Origin: Saccoglossus kowalevskii
Lineage: Eukaryota > Hemichordata > Enteropneusta > Harrimaniidae
Assembly (NCBI RefSeq): GCF_000003605.2
Contig: NW_003120920.1
Span: forward strand, 239,381 to 291,124
Length of the DNA: 51,744 bases
Direction of reading: 5' to 3'
Shown here: positions 1-12,900 of the stretch, in pieces
How positions within the stretch are numbered: the first letter of the stretch is position 1
How the letters are laid out: each line of letters begins with the position of its first letter
Made by a program: the position numbers and the translations under genes
The notes under the pieces: generated by a model
Database searches by the model: none
Told to the model about the DNA's origin: nothing
Seen by the model: the letters and a program-made list of their open reading frames with translations, nothing else

Positions 1-518
1 TCCACGGATTATTACCAAAAACTAATCAAAACCTAGCATTAGTTCAGAGCATCTATGTACCAAGTTTCATCAAAATCCAATGAGTGGTTGTTTAGATATC
101 AGTGGAACAGTCATGGAACCACTAAAAAATAGCTAATTATCATGTAAATTAGGTAATTAATATGCACGGATTTTTACCAAAAATTAATCAAATCTGCGCA
201 CATGTTCAGAGCATCTATGTACCAAGTTTCATCAAAATCCAATGAGTGGTTCTTTAGATATCAGTGGAACAGTCATAGAACAGCTAAAAATTAGCTAATT
301 ATCATGCAAATTAGGTAATTAACGAGCATGGATTTTTACCAAAACCTAATCAAATCTGCGCATTGGCCCAGAGCATCTATGCACCAAGTTTCATCAAAAA
401 CCGATGTATGGTTCTTGAGATAGCAGTGGAACAGTCGGACACACATACATACACACATACACACATACAGACAAACTAACTGCAAAGACTCCCATTTTGT
501 GCTTCGCACATGGGAGTC
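1..518 (+). mobile_element. HINE/pearl-like element, family 1: three 162-bp units plus hairpin end (5' end cut off)
   Basis: Three tandem units repeat with an exact 162-base period (accaag occurs at 59, 221 and 383). They are followed by an (ACAT)-type microsatellite (about 440-472) and a terminal hairpin at 487-518, whose arms are gactcccat and atgggagtc with an inner pair tgtgc/gcaca. Tandem core of about 160 bp, microsatellite, then a terminal hairpin is the architecture described for pearl and HINE (non-autonomous Helentron) elements. The left end lies outside the window. There is no coding capacity. Confidence 0.75.
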
Positions 519-742
519 AAAAATAAATAAAAATAATTGACTTATTTAACGCTCTAGAGTAGCTGTGCGTATACACAAGTCTACGTTACAGAACTTTGAA
601 TATAAATGCGTATCACATGATAAAAGCACTACAACAATTCTAGTATCACTTTTAGTGATGCATATAGAGTGAAAAACGCATGTTTCGTAAGATGGTCAAA
701 AGACGGAATGTTGGAGGATACAAACATACGAAAAATACGTAC
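1..742 (-). other. ARID1 intron 13 (partial)
   Basis: Intron sequence from the donor at 742 to the window edge. Positions 1-518 are a tandem-core mobile element (own entry). Positions 519-742 are AT-rich unique sequence in which I see no gene or signal beyond the splice donor. Confidence 0.8.
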
Positions 743-959
743 CGAGTGATTCAATACTGGGTCGTTCATTCTTAATTTTCATGCTACCACATTCTCTCTG
801 TGGTATAACATCATTAGGATTTATTCCGCCCTTATCAAATTGACATTCGTAACTTAGTAAATATTTGTTGTAATTCTTCCGTAAGGTAAATGCCGCCGTG
901 TTGCTGCTTCCTATGTTCATTACCGCACATATATCTTTCCATTGCTTGTGTCGGGATAC
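743..959 (-). CDS. ARID1A: ARID1 exon 13, second half of ARID domain (residues 1078-1150)
   Basis: The acceptor is tatttta.g (tattttag|GTATCC) and the donor is CACTCG|gtacgt. It is 217 nt, phase 0 in and 1 out. It continues VSRHKQWKDICAVMNIGSSN, TAAFTLRKNYNKYLLSYECQ and FDKGGINPND. KxWK(D/E)(I/L), NxGxSSS(A)A, LRK(N/H/Q)Y and YLLxYEC are the conserved C-terminal ARID helices of the ARID1 subfamily, and the DKGGINPND tail matches the ERGEDPP-type extension after the domain. The next exon is beyond the left edge of the window. Confidence 0.95.
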
Positions 960-3900
960 CTAAAATATAATACCATTATGAACCATCAAGTCAGCTCTAT
1001 CTACATACATTGCCACATTGTACTGTAAAATACTTAATTTTAGCTGGAATGAATTTTTGCTGAGTAGACATTTTGGGTGTTTTGTAGGAAGTTTATTTTC
1101 ACTGATTTGTGATGAGTTGAATGAAAAATTAGTTAGTTTTCACTGAATCATTCCTTCCACAGTAAACTTATTAATGTAGCAACAGGGTAAAAAGTGTTGA
1201 AAATTTATCTGTGATTCTGATATCCTCTAAAAGTTACTAAGCATGCAACAATAACAATCTATATATTATCTGAAAGCTTAGATATAGGCAGGTATGCAAG
1301 TGCATATGTCGGACTGAAGCTTGAATTAAATCAGCCAACATGTGCTCGAAATCTGGTTCGAGACACATTGAAATACCTGACTTAAGTGTATTTATACAAC
1401 AAAAATGGCTGTTAGTTGGCCATCTTTGACCCTATCGTGGACGGGAGTGAACTTGGCAAATTAGCTCTACAATGTTCAGGGTGCATGTTCCAATTCAAAT
1501 GACACAAGATCAATCCCTCTAGTAATAACACGTGTAGGTAACACTATTGGATTGGCAAGATTAAATGTTTGGCTATATGCTATTCTATTTCTATTTTTGT
1601 ACTGGGCAAGTAGACATTGAATGCCATTCCAGCAGATTTCGGATAAAATATGGAAGTGACAAGACCTGAAAGGTGTATTAAAGTTTCTGTCTGGAAACAT
1701 TGGAAAGATACATTTCTAATACAAAGAACTTTGCTACTTACCTCAGCTGCTCCACCTTTATCTTTCACACATTTATACAATTTATATAAATCTAACGTAG
1801 TATTGCTCATCATGGGGCATTTCTTTATAGGCTCTCCCCTGTCTTCCAAAAATTTTACAAGTTTATCTAGGAATGGTGCCCTCGCTGGGTCATCACAAAG
1901 TTTATAAAGTCTCCTGGCCTGCAATACAAAAGATTTATGATTAACAACTGTAAAATATTTTATTTCAGCGGGAATTAATTTTCGTGAAAAGCTTTTGGGT
2001 TTTTTCATATGGAACTATTTTTAGAAGTTGAATGTAAAATATAAGAAAGCGGTATATTCGCTGAATCATTTTTCAGAAATACAGTACTGTATGTGAAATG
2101 CAGTGAGGGAATTTTTTCACAGAGCCCTCTAGTGGCAACAATACTATTAATTTACTGCAAGGTACTGTAAAAGGATTAATTTTCACTGAATGAGACATTT
2201 TGTGCAAGGTTGTTTTTTTTTAACGTTTCCCACCAACTTTTGAAAAATTGATGACAAAATAGAAGTGAAAACATATTCTAAACAATTTCTTTTTTCCCTT
2301 CAGCTAAAATAAAATTGAAATAAATCAAGCGAAAATAAAGAACTTTAAGGTTCACGTTTTAAATTTTTGGTACAACTACACAGGTACATGGAAATCGCCA
2401 TCAAGGCCAAGAAAACTAATTTTTTTGAGCAAAGATTAACCATTAGCAACTATAGAACAGGTTGACAGGATGAGCTGAGCAAATTTTGTTTACTCCGTTT
2501 AGTTTTAAAGTTACATTCTTACTTTGTACGATTTGCAAGCTACTAAACAATTTACGAGAATCCAATAAAAAATATTCCAGAAATTTAATAATGCTAATGG
2601 TCACTAGAATGAATGACACCGAGAAAACCAACGTAGGCAAACAGGGGGTTTCGCTTCTTATCATCTCGCGTGTCTGAATTAATTTGTTGCTGTTGCAATT
2701 TTCACACCAGTAAAGTGAGCCACCTAAAGTTGAATTTGAGAAATGTTTTCAGGTTCAGAGAAAGTATTATTCAATAAATGTTTAAGATACTGTAAACTAC
2801 TTTATTTTTTTATGTTTTGTAGGAAGTTTATTTTCAGTAATTTTTAACAAGTTGAATGTAAAATATATTGAAAAGTGTATATTCACTGGATTTTAAATTT
2901 CACTGAATCATTCCTTCAGCGAAAATTAATTCCAAGCAAAAATAAAGTATTTTACAGTATCTTGTTGTGGCATTAAATAATAAAAAATAATTAAATTATT
3001 AAATTTTCTATAACAAAAATCTATTTTCTCTTTGTTAGCCCTATGAAAGTTTCTCATTGCATTCACCAAAACAAACATGCCAATGAGGGCAAAATTCATT
3101 GCTAGAAATTCTTACCTGATCATTCACAGGTCTTTCTGGTTTGGAAGACTAGAGTAAAAAAACAAACAAATAAACAAATCATTATACTTGATTAGGACGT
3201 ACAAATTGCCAGATGCAATCAGAGAATAAACTTCAGGATTTTTTGAAATGCTGCATATATATTATTGTATTTTGAAACTGTCTTTTGCTTCACTCACCGG
3301 ACTTTGAGGGGTTCTTGGTAAACTGTTGGGACTGGGGTTTTGATGGTCACACTCTTGTGACGACGCTTTACTATTTGAGTCAGGTGATGGCAGTGGAGAG
3401 GCTCCAAGTAACCCAATAGGTGGTGATGATGGCCTTGACACGCTGTCATCCTGTGGAAAATAACAGAGGGAATCAGATGAACTCAATAAAATACACCTGA
3501 AACGGGCAGTCTCCTTACCACACAAATAAAACAGGCAGTCTCCTAACACACAATAAAACAGTCAGTCTCCTTACCACACAATAAAACAGGCAGTCTCCCT
3601 AACACACAACTAAGACAGGCAGTCTCCCCAACACACAACTAAAACAGGCAGTCTCCCCAACACACAACTAAAAGTCAGTCTCCCTAACACACAACTAAAA
3701 GTCAGTCTTCCCAACACACAACAGTCAGTCTCCTTACCACACAACTAAAACAGTCAATCTCCCTAACACACAACTAAAACAGGCAGTCTCCCTAACACAC
3801 AACAAAAACAGGCAGTCTCCCTAACACACAACAAAAACAGGCAGTCTCCCTAACACACAACAAAAACAGGCAGTCTCCCTAACACACAACAAAAACAGGC

Positions 3901-6900
3901 AGTCTCCCTAACACACAACAAAAACAGGCAGTCTCCTTACCACACAACAAAAACAGTCAGTCTCCTTACCACAGAACTAAAACAGTCAGTCTCCTTACCA
4001 CACAACTAAAACAGGCAGTCTCCTTACCACACAACAATAACAGGCAGTCTCCCTAACACACAACTAAAACAGTCAGTCTCCTTACCACACAACAAAAACA
4101 GGCAGTCTCCCTAACACACAACTAAAACAGTCAGTCTCCTTACCACACAACAAAAACAGGCAGTCTCCCTAACACACAACTAAAACAGTCAGTCGCCTTA
4201 CCACACAACTAAACAGGCAGTCTCCTTACCACACAACTAAAACAGTCAGTCTCCTTACAACAAGCTGTACAATGTTCTGCTTTTACTGACCTTATTTTGC
4301 ACAGGTTCTTCCTTCACTGGGGCAGGACTTGTTTTCTGTGGATCAGTCATAACGCTATTCACAACTGTTGATGTACTGACGGGTGATGTAATGCTTTGCG
4401 TTACCGATGTAAAACCGGGGCCTGCAAATCACAAATTTAGTTTTTTCCCAATTAAAATACAACTTTTGGTAATATAATTATGGGCAGTAAGAACTAGTGT
4501 CAAAATAAATACTGAACTAAACAGTCATCTTTCAATAGTGTTGTCATGTCAGACTCTACCGTATTTGCTTGACTAGTAGCTGACATAAATTGGTGAGATT
4601 TTTCTATGATCAAAATAAATAATAGTTTAACCATTCATTCATTCATTCTACAGGTTTGTTTAAAAAACGTTTTTACTGGAGATGTGTTTCGAGTAGAGCA
4701 AATATGACATTCCCAAAATGGGGGAGGGGCAGTTGTTTAAATACTATTCATAACCAAGTGGCATTATGGTACTTTTTATGGGACAATTACTTTTAGTATT
4801 ATGTAACTAGCATGTTTTTTTTAACGTCAATATTTTATATTAAGCAGATAGTTAAGTTTGGGTACATCTTTGTAAGACTATTTTTTTTTTTGGAACAAAT
4901 GTACAGCATCAACTAGTTGTGACAATTTTTGAAGTAATGTGAAAACTTGATTAGTTTCATTCGTTAGGGGGTTACAAAGCTTTCCCATTCAAGGTGTAAC
5001 AATTCATGGGAAACAATTTTATAACCACCCGTGGAATGAAGTCTTTCCCTTTTTTTAAAAAAAATACCACTCATTGAAATCAGCGCTAACTGACCATACT
5101 GCAACTTTGAAAAAAATTATTTTCACAATGCATTCTTTGCGATCATCAAAATGCGAAGAAATGGGAAAATCTGACAAAACTGGACTTGTCAGGTCGAAGG
5201 TCACGGTTGTCAGCTTCTTTCCAAAAATGCTGATAGCGGAACTTAACATTCCCTCGCAAGTTGAAGTTTATGTTGATTTCATTGTAAATGTAGTGAAAAC
5301 ATTTGTTGTCACAGAAAGCAATGCCGTTGGAACCTCCAAAAAAATTAAGTATCATTTACAAAATGCTGAACAGAGTTATCAATTGGGACTAAGGCAGTAT
5401 TTAACAAAAGGCAATGGAAGATAATCTGAGACTAACAAATCCATGATCTGTTGAAAAATTACATGTCAATGATTTATAAAGAATCGCCCACCTGTTGAAA
5501 TCTCAGCCATGGGCGGCGAGATTTTAGAATGATGATGTATCACGTAAATACAATACATATTTGCAGCATGTTGCCGAGTAGGTGAATACGGTAACTCTAA
5601 ATAAATGACACATGTACCCAAACTAACTTTCCTGACTTTTGTGGCAACTTTGGATTAGAAAATCGGCAAACTAAATTCACCTACCCCAAAATTTGTTTAT
5701 TCAGAGTTAAAAAACCACCAACCACAAATAATAATTTAGCATTAGTTTCATAAAATTCCTGTCCTTTTTATTCTCTCCAAGGCTTACTCACACGTAGCAT
5801 GATGTACTTTCATGCAACTGGATACGATTAATTTCCTTTCAAAAACACCTTCAAATTCAGAGATGGATAGAGTTATACCAAAACTAATGCAATATAGTGA
5901 TATAAGATAGTGTAAAGACTCAATGGACAATATTACATTAAAGCAATTAATTTTTTTTAGCAACAACTCCCACAAGAGAATATCAAGCATTTTCGTTTAA
6001 TTTCTAATAATTTGATGGTCGCATTGAAAAATATTTTGAATATTAACATAATTTGAAAACAATTGTTGAAATTAATTATGATTAATTAATAATTATTCAG
6101 TGTTTTATGGTGTGCTCACTCAGACTTTCAATTTTGTCTGAACATGAACAAATATATTTCAAAGCCGAAAATTGATCAATTCTTATTATTCAGACCAAGA
6201 TGCCTGTGGATATATTACATACCATGTAAACAAAAGCCCACATAGGACTGATTCTAAGCTATTCTTTTAAATTAGAACTTTCAATTGCATAAAGAATACC
6301 TGTATGCAGCCATTTTATTTATATTTAGCAGTAAATCTTAGTGATATCTAGATTATTTTTAGTGCTTTTGAATACAGTTAAAGAAATCCCAGTTGCGATT
6401 CTGATGTCAATAATGTTTACACACAATTCTTTGTTTACTTTGAGGACTCTAGTTTTCAATACAGCAAATCATGAAATGTCCTAAACAAATATTGTTAAGT
6501 AATATAAAAAGGTAATTGGTAACAAAGTTTCTAATTTAGAAAAAAATTATCTTTTGCATAAAATGACAAATACAAAATCAGGTAGCATTCAACTTCAGAA
6601 TGTGTTTGTTTGCCTCCCCCTCCTGCTTGTGTGATGCCCACCAACACCTTGGAAAAAACGGGCAATACCGTAAAATCTAAGAACAAATAAGAACCAAAAA
6701 TTTATCATTTCTCATATGTGTAGATGCTCTAATCGAAGCCACATCCCCCTGTTGGAATACACCATTTCAACACAAGTCACGGCTTCTAATACAGATTTTA
6801 CTGTCATCGCAATAATCCCCAAAAAATCATAGTCCGTTATAGTTAAGGAAATGGAACTTTGAAGATCACAGCAAAATTTTTGAATAACTATGAAACATAT

Positions 6901-9900
6901 TTTACTAGATCTAGTAATAATTAATATCAAGGTTTAATAAACTGCAATGAACAAAAAAAATATTGTTGTATGCGGGCGTAAGTAGTCAAAGACATTAGGT
7001 CAAGGACAATGGAGGTCATTCCTAGTGTATGTGGTTTGTACAAGTTTATATCTGTCCAGATCATGATCACTGCAAGTTGACCATTGTAGAAGATTTGTCT
7101 TTTTCTTCAGTCAACAAAATAGTCAATTTACACACATCCGCAGAAACCAATGGTTCCTATAGCAGTATCATCTTACCACGAGGGGTGAGGGGAAAGGGGT
7201 GCAGCACTGTCGGGGGTAAACCGAAACGATACTTTCTGTCTCAATGCTTGTCAGTTTTGTAACATGAAGCAAAACATAAAAATAAGCCATACACATGCAG
7301 CTTACTGGGACAAGTGCAACATCAGCAGTGGGAGCAGCATGGGACATGTGAAGCTGAATTAGAGAAGCAAGAGTATGTAATTATGTACATGTATGACAAG
7401 CATCTATGACGGAATTAATACAAAATGGTGTGTAAAACGGTTAACTGTTAGTGTCACATGACTAGTAAATGAAAGCAGTGGCAGAGTACAATGATTGTCG
7501 TTAAAGTATATGGCAGAGAACCAATGAAAACAGGCAGTGGTAATAATTACAGTTATGTTCAGAAGATGAAATGCAGTGCATAGTTGGTATAAAAGATTTA
7601 CTTAGAAGTTAAGAGACAGAATGATATCTACAGATGCAGGTTTTCAATGTATTCTTTTTTTTTAATGACAGACGCACCATGCCAATGTCAAAAAGCGTGG
7701 GGAAGCCAAAATTATAGTTTGTTTTGGTTTGTTTTCTATCACAATGATCAATATGCCGAGAGTTCTTTCCATTGAAATAAAAGTAAATGTGATCATCAGA
7801 TTCCCCTAAGAGCCCAACATTTTAAACCAATGCCACTTCAAAAGTATCACATTGGGAAATTATTTTCAGTTTATTTTGTTACTTTTTTTCCCCAGGATTT
7901 TTCAGATTGCCTTGGTGCTAAAAGTTCAGAAATCACAAAATAAAGACAGTGGGCAAGTTGGGCTACGAGGGGGGGACCTCTGAAAATTAGATAGAGAGGG
8001 AGGGGGACCTCTGAAAATTAGATAGAAATTTTTGGGTGCCTGAAACGTACCTGGTGAAGTTGGCATAGACGTGGCAGGTTGAGGCATAGGACCCGATCCG
8101 AAACTATCCATGTTCTCGCTAGGCATTTGCATGGATGCATTTGGCATTGAGGTCGGAGTCATTGGAGGTATTGTGTTGGGTGGGTAGCCTTGTTGAGGCT
8201 GCTCTTGGTGTTGCTGCCACTGCTGGTGTTGATAGGATGGTGGAAATGTCCGTTGTTGGTATTGCGGCGGTGGCTGCCGTTGATACATAACCGGCCTATT
8301 TTGAGCTGTATTTGCTGCAGCCATTACAGCTGCTTGTGCAGCAGCTTGGGCACCTTTGATACTTGTTGCTGGGTCCCTATTGGGCCCTATAACTTGACCT
8401 GAATTGGGTGCAGTGTCAGTCCTCGGCTGCTGTGTGGGTCCATACTGTCCCATTCCTGGTTTTATACCCGTACTTTGAGGCGCTGTCGGTGGAGTTTGTG
8501 GTGGCATGTGACCACTGCTGCTGGAACTAAAACCTCCATAAGAGCTGGGCACATTCCCCATACTGTTCACAGATGGATTACGCATGCGTGTATCTGGATA
8601 CGAGGAAGCAGGCATGCCATGCACATTCCCACCGTTTCCAGTAGTAACATTTGCTCCGTAATTGTTCATTTGGTTATTGTAACCTCCTAGTGGTGGCCGA
8701 GGATAATTACCTGCAGAGACATAGAAATTGACACACATTGACAACACACACCAAAACTAGCAGTATGAAAACAGAAACCTCTCATGCACATGCATAATTT
8801 CCCACACCATACCACAACACAGGATTGCAGAATTTGCATGAAAGAAACATGACATACAGGAAAGTGAGAGGACTTTCATGCATAAAATCATACAGAAGAA
8901 CATGCACATTTCTAACATACTATACCCCAGAAACCTGCTCTTTAGTGCTAAGTATTAATTTATGAAAGTGACCACCACCATTCAAATCAAAAGATATAAA
9001 CAATCGGCAAAACAAGTCACCAATAAATATCGGGCAGTTGATAATATAATCCCCCCCCCCCCTCTGACTGTTGTCAGACTGTTCTAGGATTGATGGGAGA
9101 AGAAGAAAAAAATGGGGGAGCATGGCAGACAAACCTTGCTGATTGTACTGGTATCCACTCGTAGGCGGTCCACTATTCTGTTGATAGGGTGCCATTTGTT
9201 GTGGCGGATACATTGCCGGGCCTGTAGGAGCTGCATGCGGAGACATTTTAGACATACCTTGGCTTCCACCATAGGCAGACATTGGGGATCCCACCATCTG
9301 ATTCCCAGACCCTTGCATAGATCCATGCATTTGTTGATTTAAGCCTGCGAGTGGCGAAAAACACGAGACTGAGTGATTCGATTTTGAAGTTGAAATTACC
9401 CCCCCCCCCCCCCCCCTGTGACAGTTATGCTCTGACTAACCCAAATGCAAAGACCTGCTGTAAGTTCAGGTAATTAAGCAAATGACACTGGAAATGCGAA
9501 ATATTTGTCACTCAAACACAGGAAAACTGGTCTAAACTGAACCATGTGTAAAATATTAGCCTTTTCTAGAATTTTTGTTATAAAAAGGGGCACACTTTTT
9601 ATGATAGGTTTATCCATTCACCTATGATTACTAGTGTGCACATATGCATGGATACATGCATATAGCGAGGAACTGCAATCTGGAAACTTGTCAAAATCGC
9701 CAACGGGGAAAAAAAAAAGGAGTGTGTAGACTTAAACTGTACTAATGGTGAGAAGATGTTAAATTTAGACACGTTTTGCTGTGTATTGTCTGCAATTTAA
9801 CATTACAGAACATTCATTTTACAAACAGACCTTGAAAAACTCTTGAAGCAACTTTTCATGCATCTGATAAGCAGAAAAGTAAGTTTACCCAAAAAATAAA

Positions 9901-12900
9901 ATAACCCAGCATATTTTTGGAAAAAATTATGTTTGTATTTTAGTGACTGGGGTCATTCTTGTAAGTATTATAATGCTTTTACAATTAGTTACTTGAGCAA
10001 GAAAGACATTATGTCATCTCAAATTGAAAAAAATTATATATCATGTAATATATATCAAGTACTTTTTGCTATCCTGAACTGTTTTGAAAATTTGGGCTTT
10101 AGAAAGTGATAAAAAATGATAATTTAAACATGCAAAAAAACTTCAATTTCCTGTTACCATGGGACCGTACATAATAAATAAACCAATGACCATTGTCATA
10201 CAAATTATGACAAACTTCTACAAAAACTATGAGTAGATTTGATCTATCTCATCTCCAAGTTTGCGTACAGTTGACCATGCGTTTGAAAAGGTGGTCACCG
10301 GAGTTAGTACGTCTTCTATTACAGAGACACCATCATAAATGTGCATGGGTCTCACACAAGAAGATCATTACCATAGCAACCAATTTCAGATGGCTCAACA
10401 CAAAACAATAGTGTATGCAATGCATTAGGAGTAAAAATTCACTATTTATATAATGGAAACTATTATATTGATAATATACGACCTTTTCAATGGAGGCCAC
10501 CAAGCAATTTTGAGATGTGGAGAAATTAATTTATGATGGTTTCACAGATTCAAAAATGCTAATTTTGAAAAAATTTTCCAACATATTCAAGTGATCTATT
10601 TTTTGTTTGGGTATCTTGATATGACAATGAATGAAAAAAAATAATAAAAATGGCATACTGAAAATTAATTATTCACTGGCTTTTAATTAGTTTTATTATA
10701 AACAAAACTTGTTAAATGAAATCACAATAGAAATCATCGTCTCCTGATGAGTTTATTAACCAAATTAAAACCAAGAAAAGTTGCTCAAAACATCAAAATA
10801 CTGAAATTAAACACCAATGAAAATAAATAGTTCTACAGTAGTCTTTAATTCAGCCAAAACTTTATGAACAACAACAACAACAACAACAACAACGTTGTCC
10901 TTAAACAAGAAACAAGAACTGAACTGACACTCACCTCGTTCCATCGTCCTTTCCTGTGTAGACATCGGTGATGGATGATTCACTATTTCTGATTGGCTCG
11001 AAGGTGGTGGCATTTGATTGGGTGGTTGCGGGGTCATTGGGTTGCCTGGACAGAGGAAAGCAAACAAAAATCTTGTACATTTACTGAGGGTACCTTTCTT
11101 CCACTTCAGAGCACACCTCCAATTGTTTGGCCTTTGAAGCATTTTCAATTTCTTTGAATTTTTTCATCATAAACACGCGAAACAAAAAATGTAAACACAA
11201 GTCGTACTGTTACCATTTGTGTTTAAATTTGAAGGTCAGTTACACTGTAGGTATGTTCATTTGAGTGTCAAGACACTCCAGCACTCTCAAAATAAACTAG
11301 TGTGAAAGTGATGCTGGAAAATCTATATTTAATGTAATATTTTTTGTTTTTATAGCTAAAACTGCATTTTTATTTTGTTGTGGGAGTTATGTATCACATA
11401 TTTGCAAAGTAGGAATGCAACTATAAGTTGCTTGGACAATGTATGTTGAACCATAAACACCCAATTTTTTAGACTTATAATGCTTTAACAGAATTTGAAT
11501 TAAAATCCTAAACAAACCCAGCTATAGTGGCTGAAATGTGTGGCCTCAAAAGCCACAGATTCATTTTAGTTTAATACAATATTTAATACTTCAGAAACGT
11601 TTAATATGGTCCCAACTCTACATGTATTTGCTCTATTAGTAGGGCATGTGCTTACATGAATGACACAAGTGATGGTCTAATCAAGTCTTATTTTAATGAC
11701 CTAGCAAACAATAAAAATAATTTTTGCATTTATGCGTAATTTTAATAGTCCAATAATTTTAATTATGTTTTTTAATTGGTAGTTCAAGTGAAAAGACATT
11801 GCAAGACATGTAAAAGACTGGCAACACAAGCTACGAAGCTGATAAAAATAAACCAACCTTGTACACTGGCTGGTGACATAGACGCCGACCTTGATATGTG
11901 ACTCGCCGGAGATCCTACAGGTGATGGCGATGGTCTTAATGCTGTGACTGAAGGGTGGACATGTGGTGACTGTACTGGAGTATTGAAACCATCATTAGAG
12001 GACTGTGATTGTGATGACGGCTGACTTGGCTGACTGCTTGCTGGCGCACTACCTTGATTAATTTCTAAGCCAGACGGTAAATCGTCAATAGCACCTGCAA
12101 GATCCTACAAAGATAAATACACAAAATATGTTAAGGCAGTTTGAAATTCGCGAATTCACATTTTACATACTGAGCCTTTTCCTGCGCATATATGCAAAGC
12201 ATTATGGGAAAAGACATCTTAATTGAAAACTTATCGTACTGAAAACTCACTAAAATTAAATGTAATTTTGTTGAAATGTTTGAACAATTTTAGAATTCAT
12301 ATTAATAAATTTCATATATGGAGATATTATTTTACCATGGAAACCAATGCAAACATGCAAAGTTTTACCATGTCATTTCAAACTCGTTTTGATTCTGCCT
12401 GAAAAGTTTCTAATCTTGTTTCTATGAAGTTGTTTTCGGAAATTATTCATAGAGGTTCCGAAATTCGTGCAGTCGGGGGGGGGGGGGGGGGGGGGGGATT
12501 TTCCAGGATTCTTAGTTACTGCACAACAAAAACGCAAACCCAAGCATGTATTTACAATGGTCCCAATTTTAACATTCATCAAATTGGAAAGCGGGAACAA
12601 TATTCGGTGTTTGGATAGGCTGTTGAGCATTACGATTCAACCGTTGTATATTTTCGACAATTCGCTCAAATTCAGACCTATTTCATACAATATACATTCC
12701 CAAGGTCTCAATAAAATGCAATAAATGCTCTCAAGTGCAACTTTTTAAATTATACCAAAGATTATACCTATTAAAACATATCTTGGTTTTGGTTAAGACA
12801 ATTTTATATGCAACACCATTCACTAAAATACAAAAATCATTTTCTCAAAAAATAGGATTGTGACCCGCAACTTTAATTCAATGTTCTAGTATTCAATTCG

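Larger units (their letters stand above)
1919..3115 (-). other. ARID1 intron 11
   Basis: 1197 bases, made largely of MITE copies 2 and 3 and the degenerate copy, with AT-rich filler. Short open frames here follow the repeats and show no coding features. Confidence 0.8.

Noticed and set aside
8190-8690. Plus-strand open frames opposite exon 8
   Set aside because: They are antisense shadows of the Q/P/G-rich exon; the minus frame has splice sites and family similarity.
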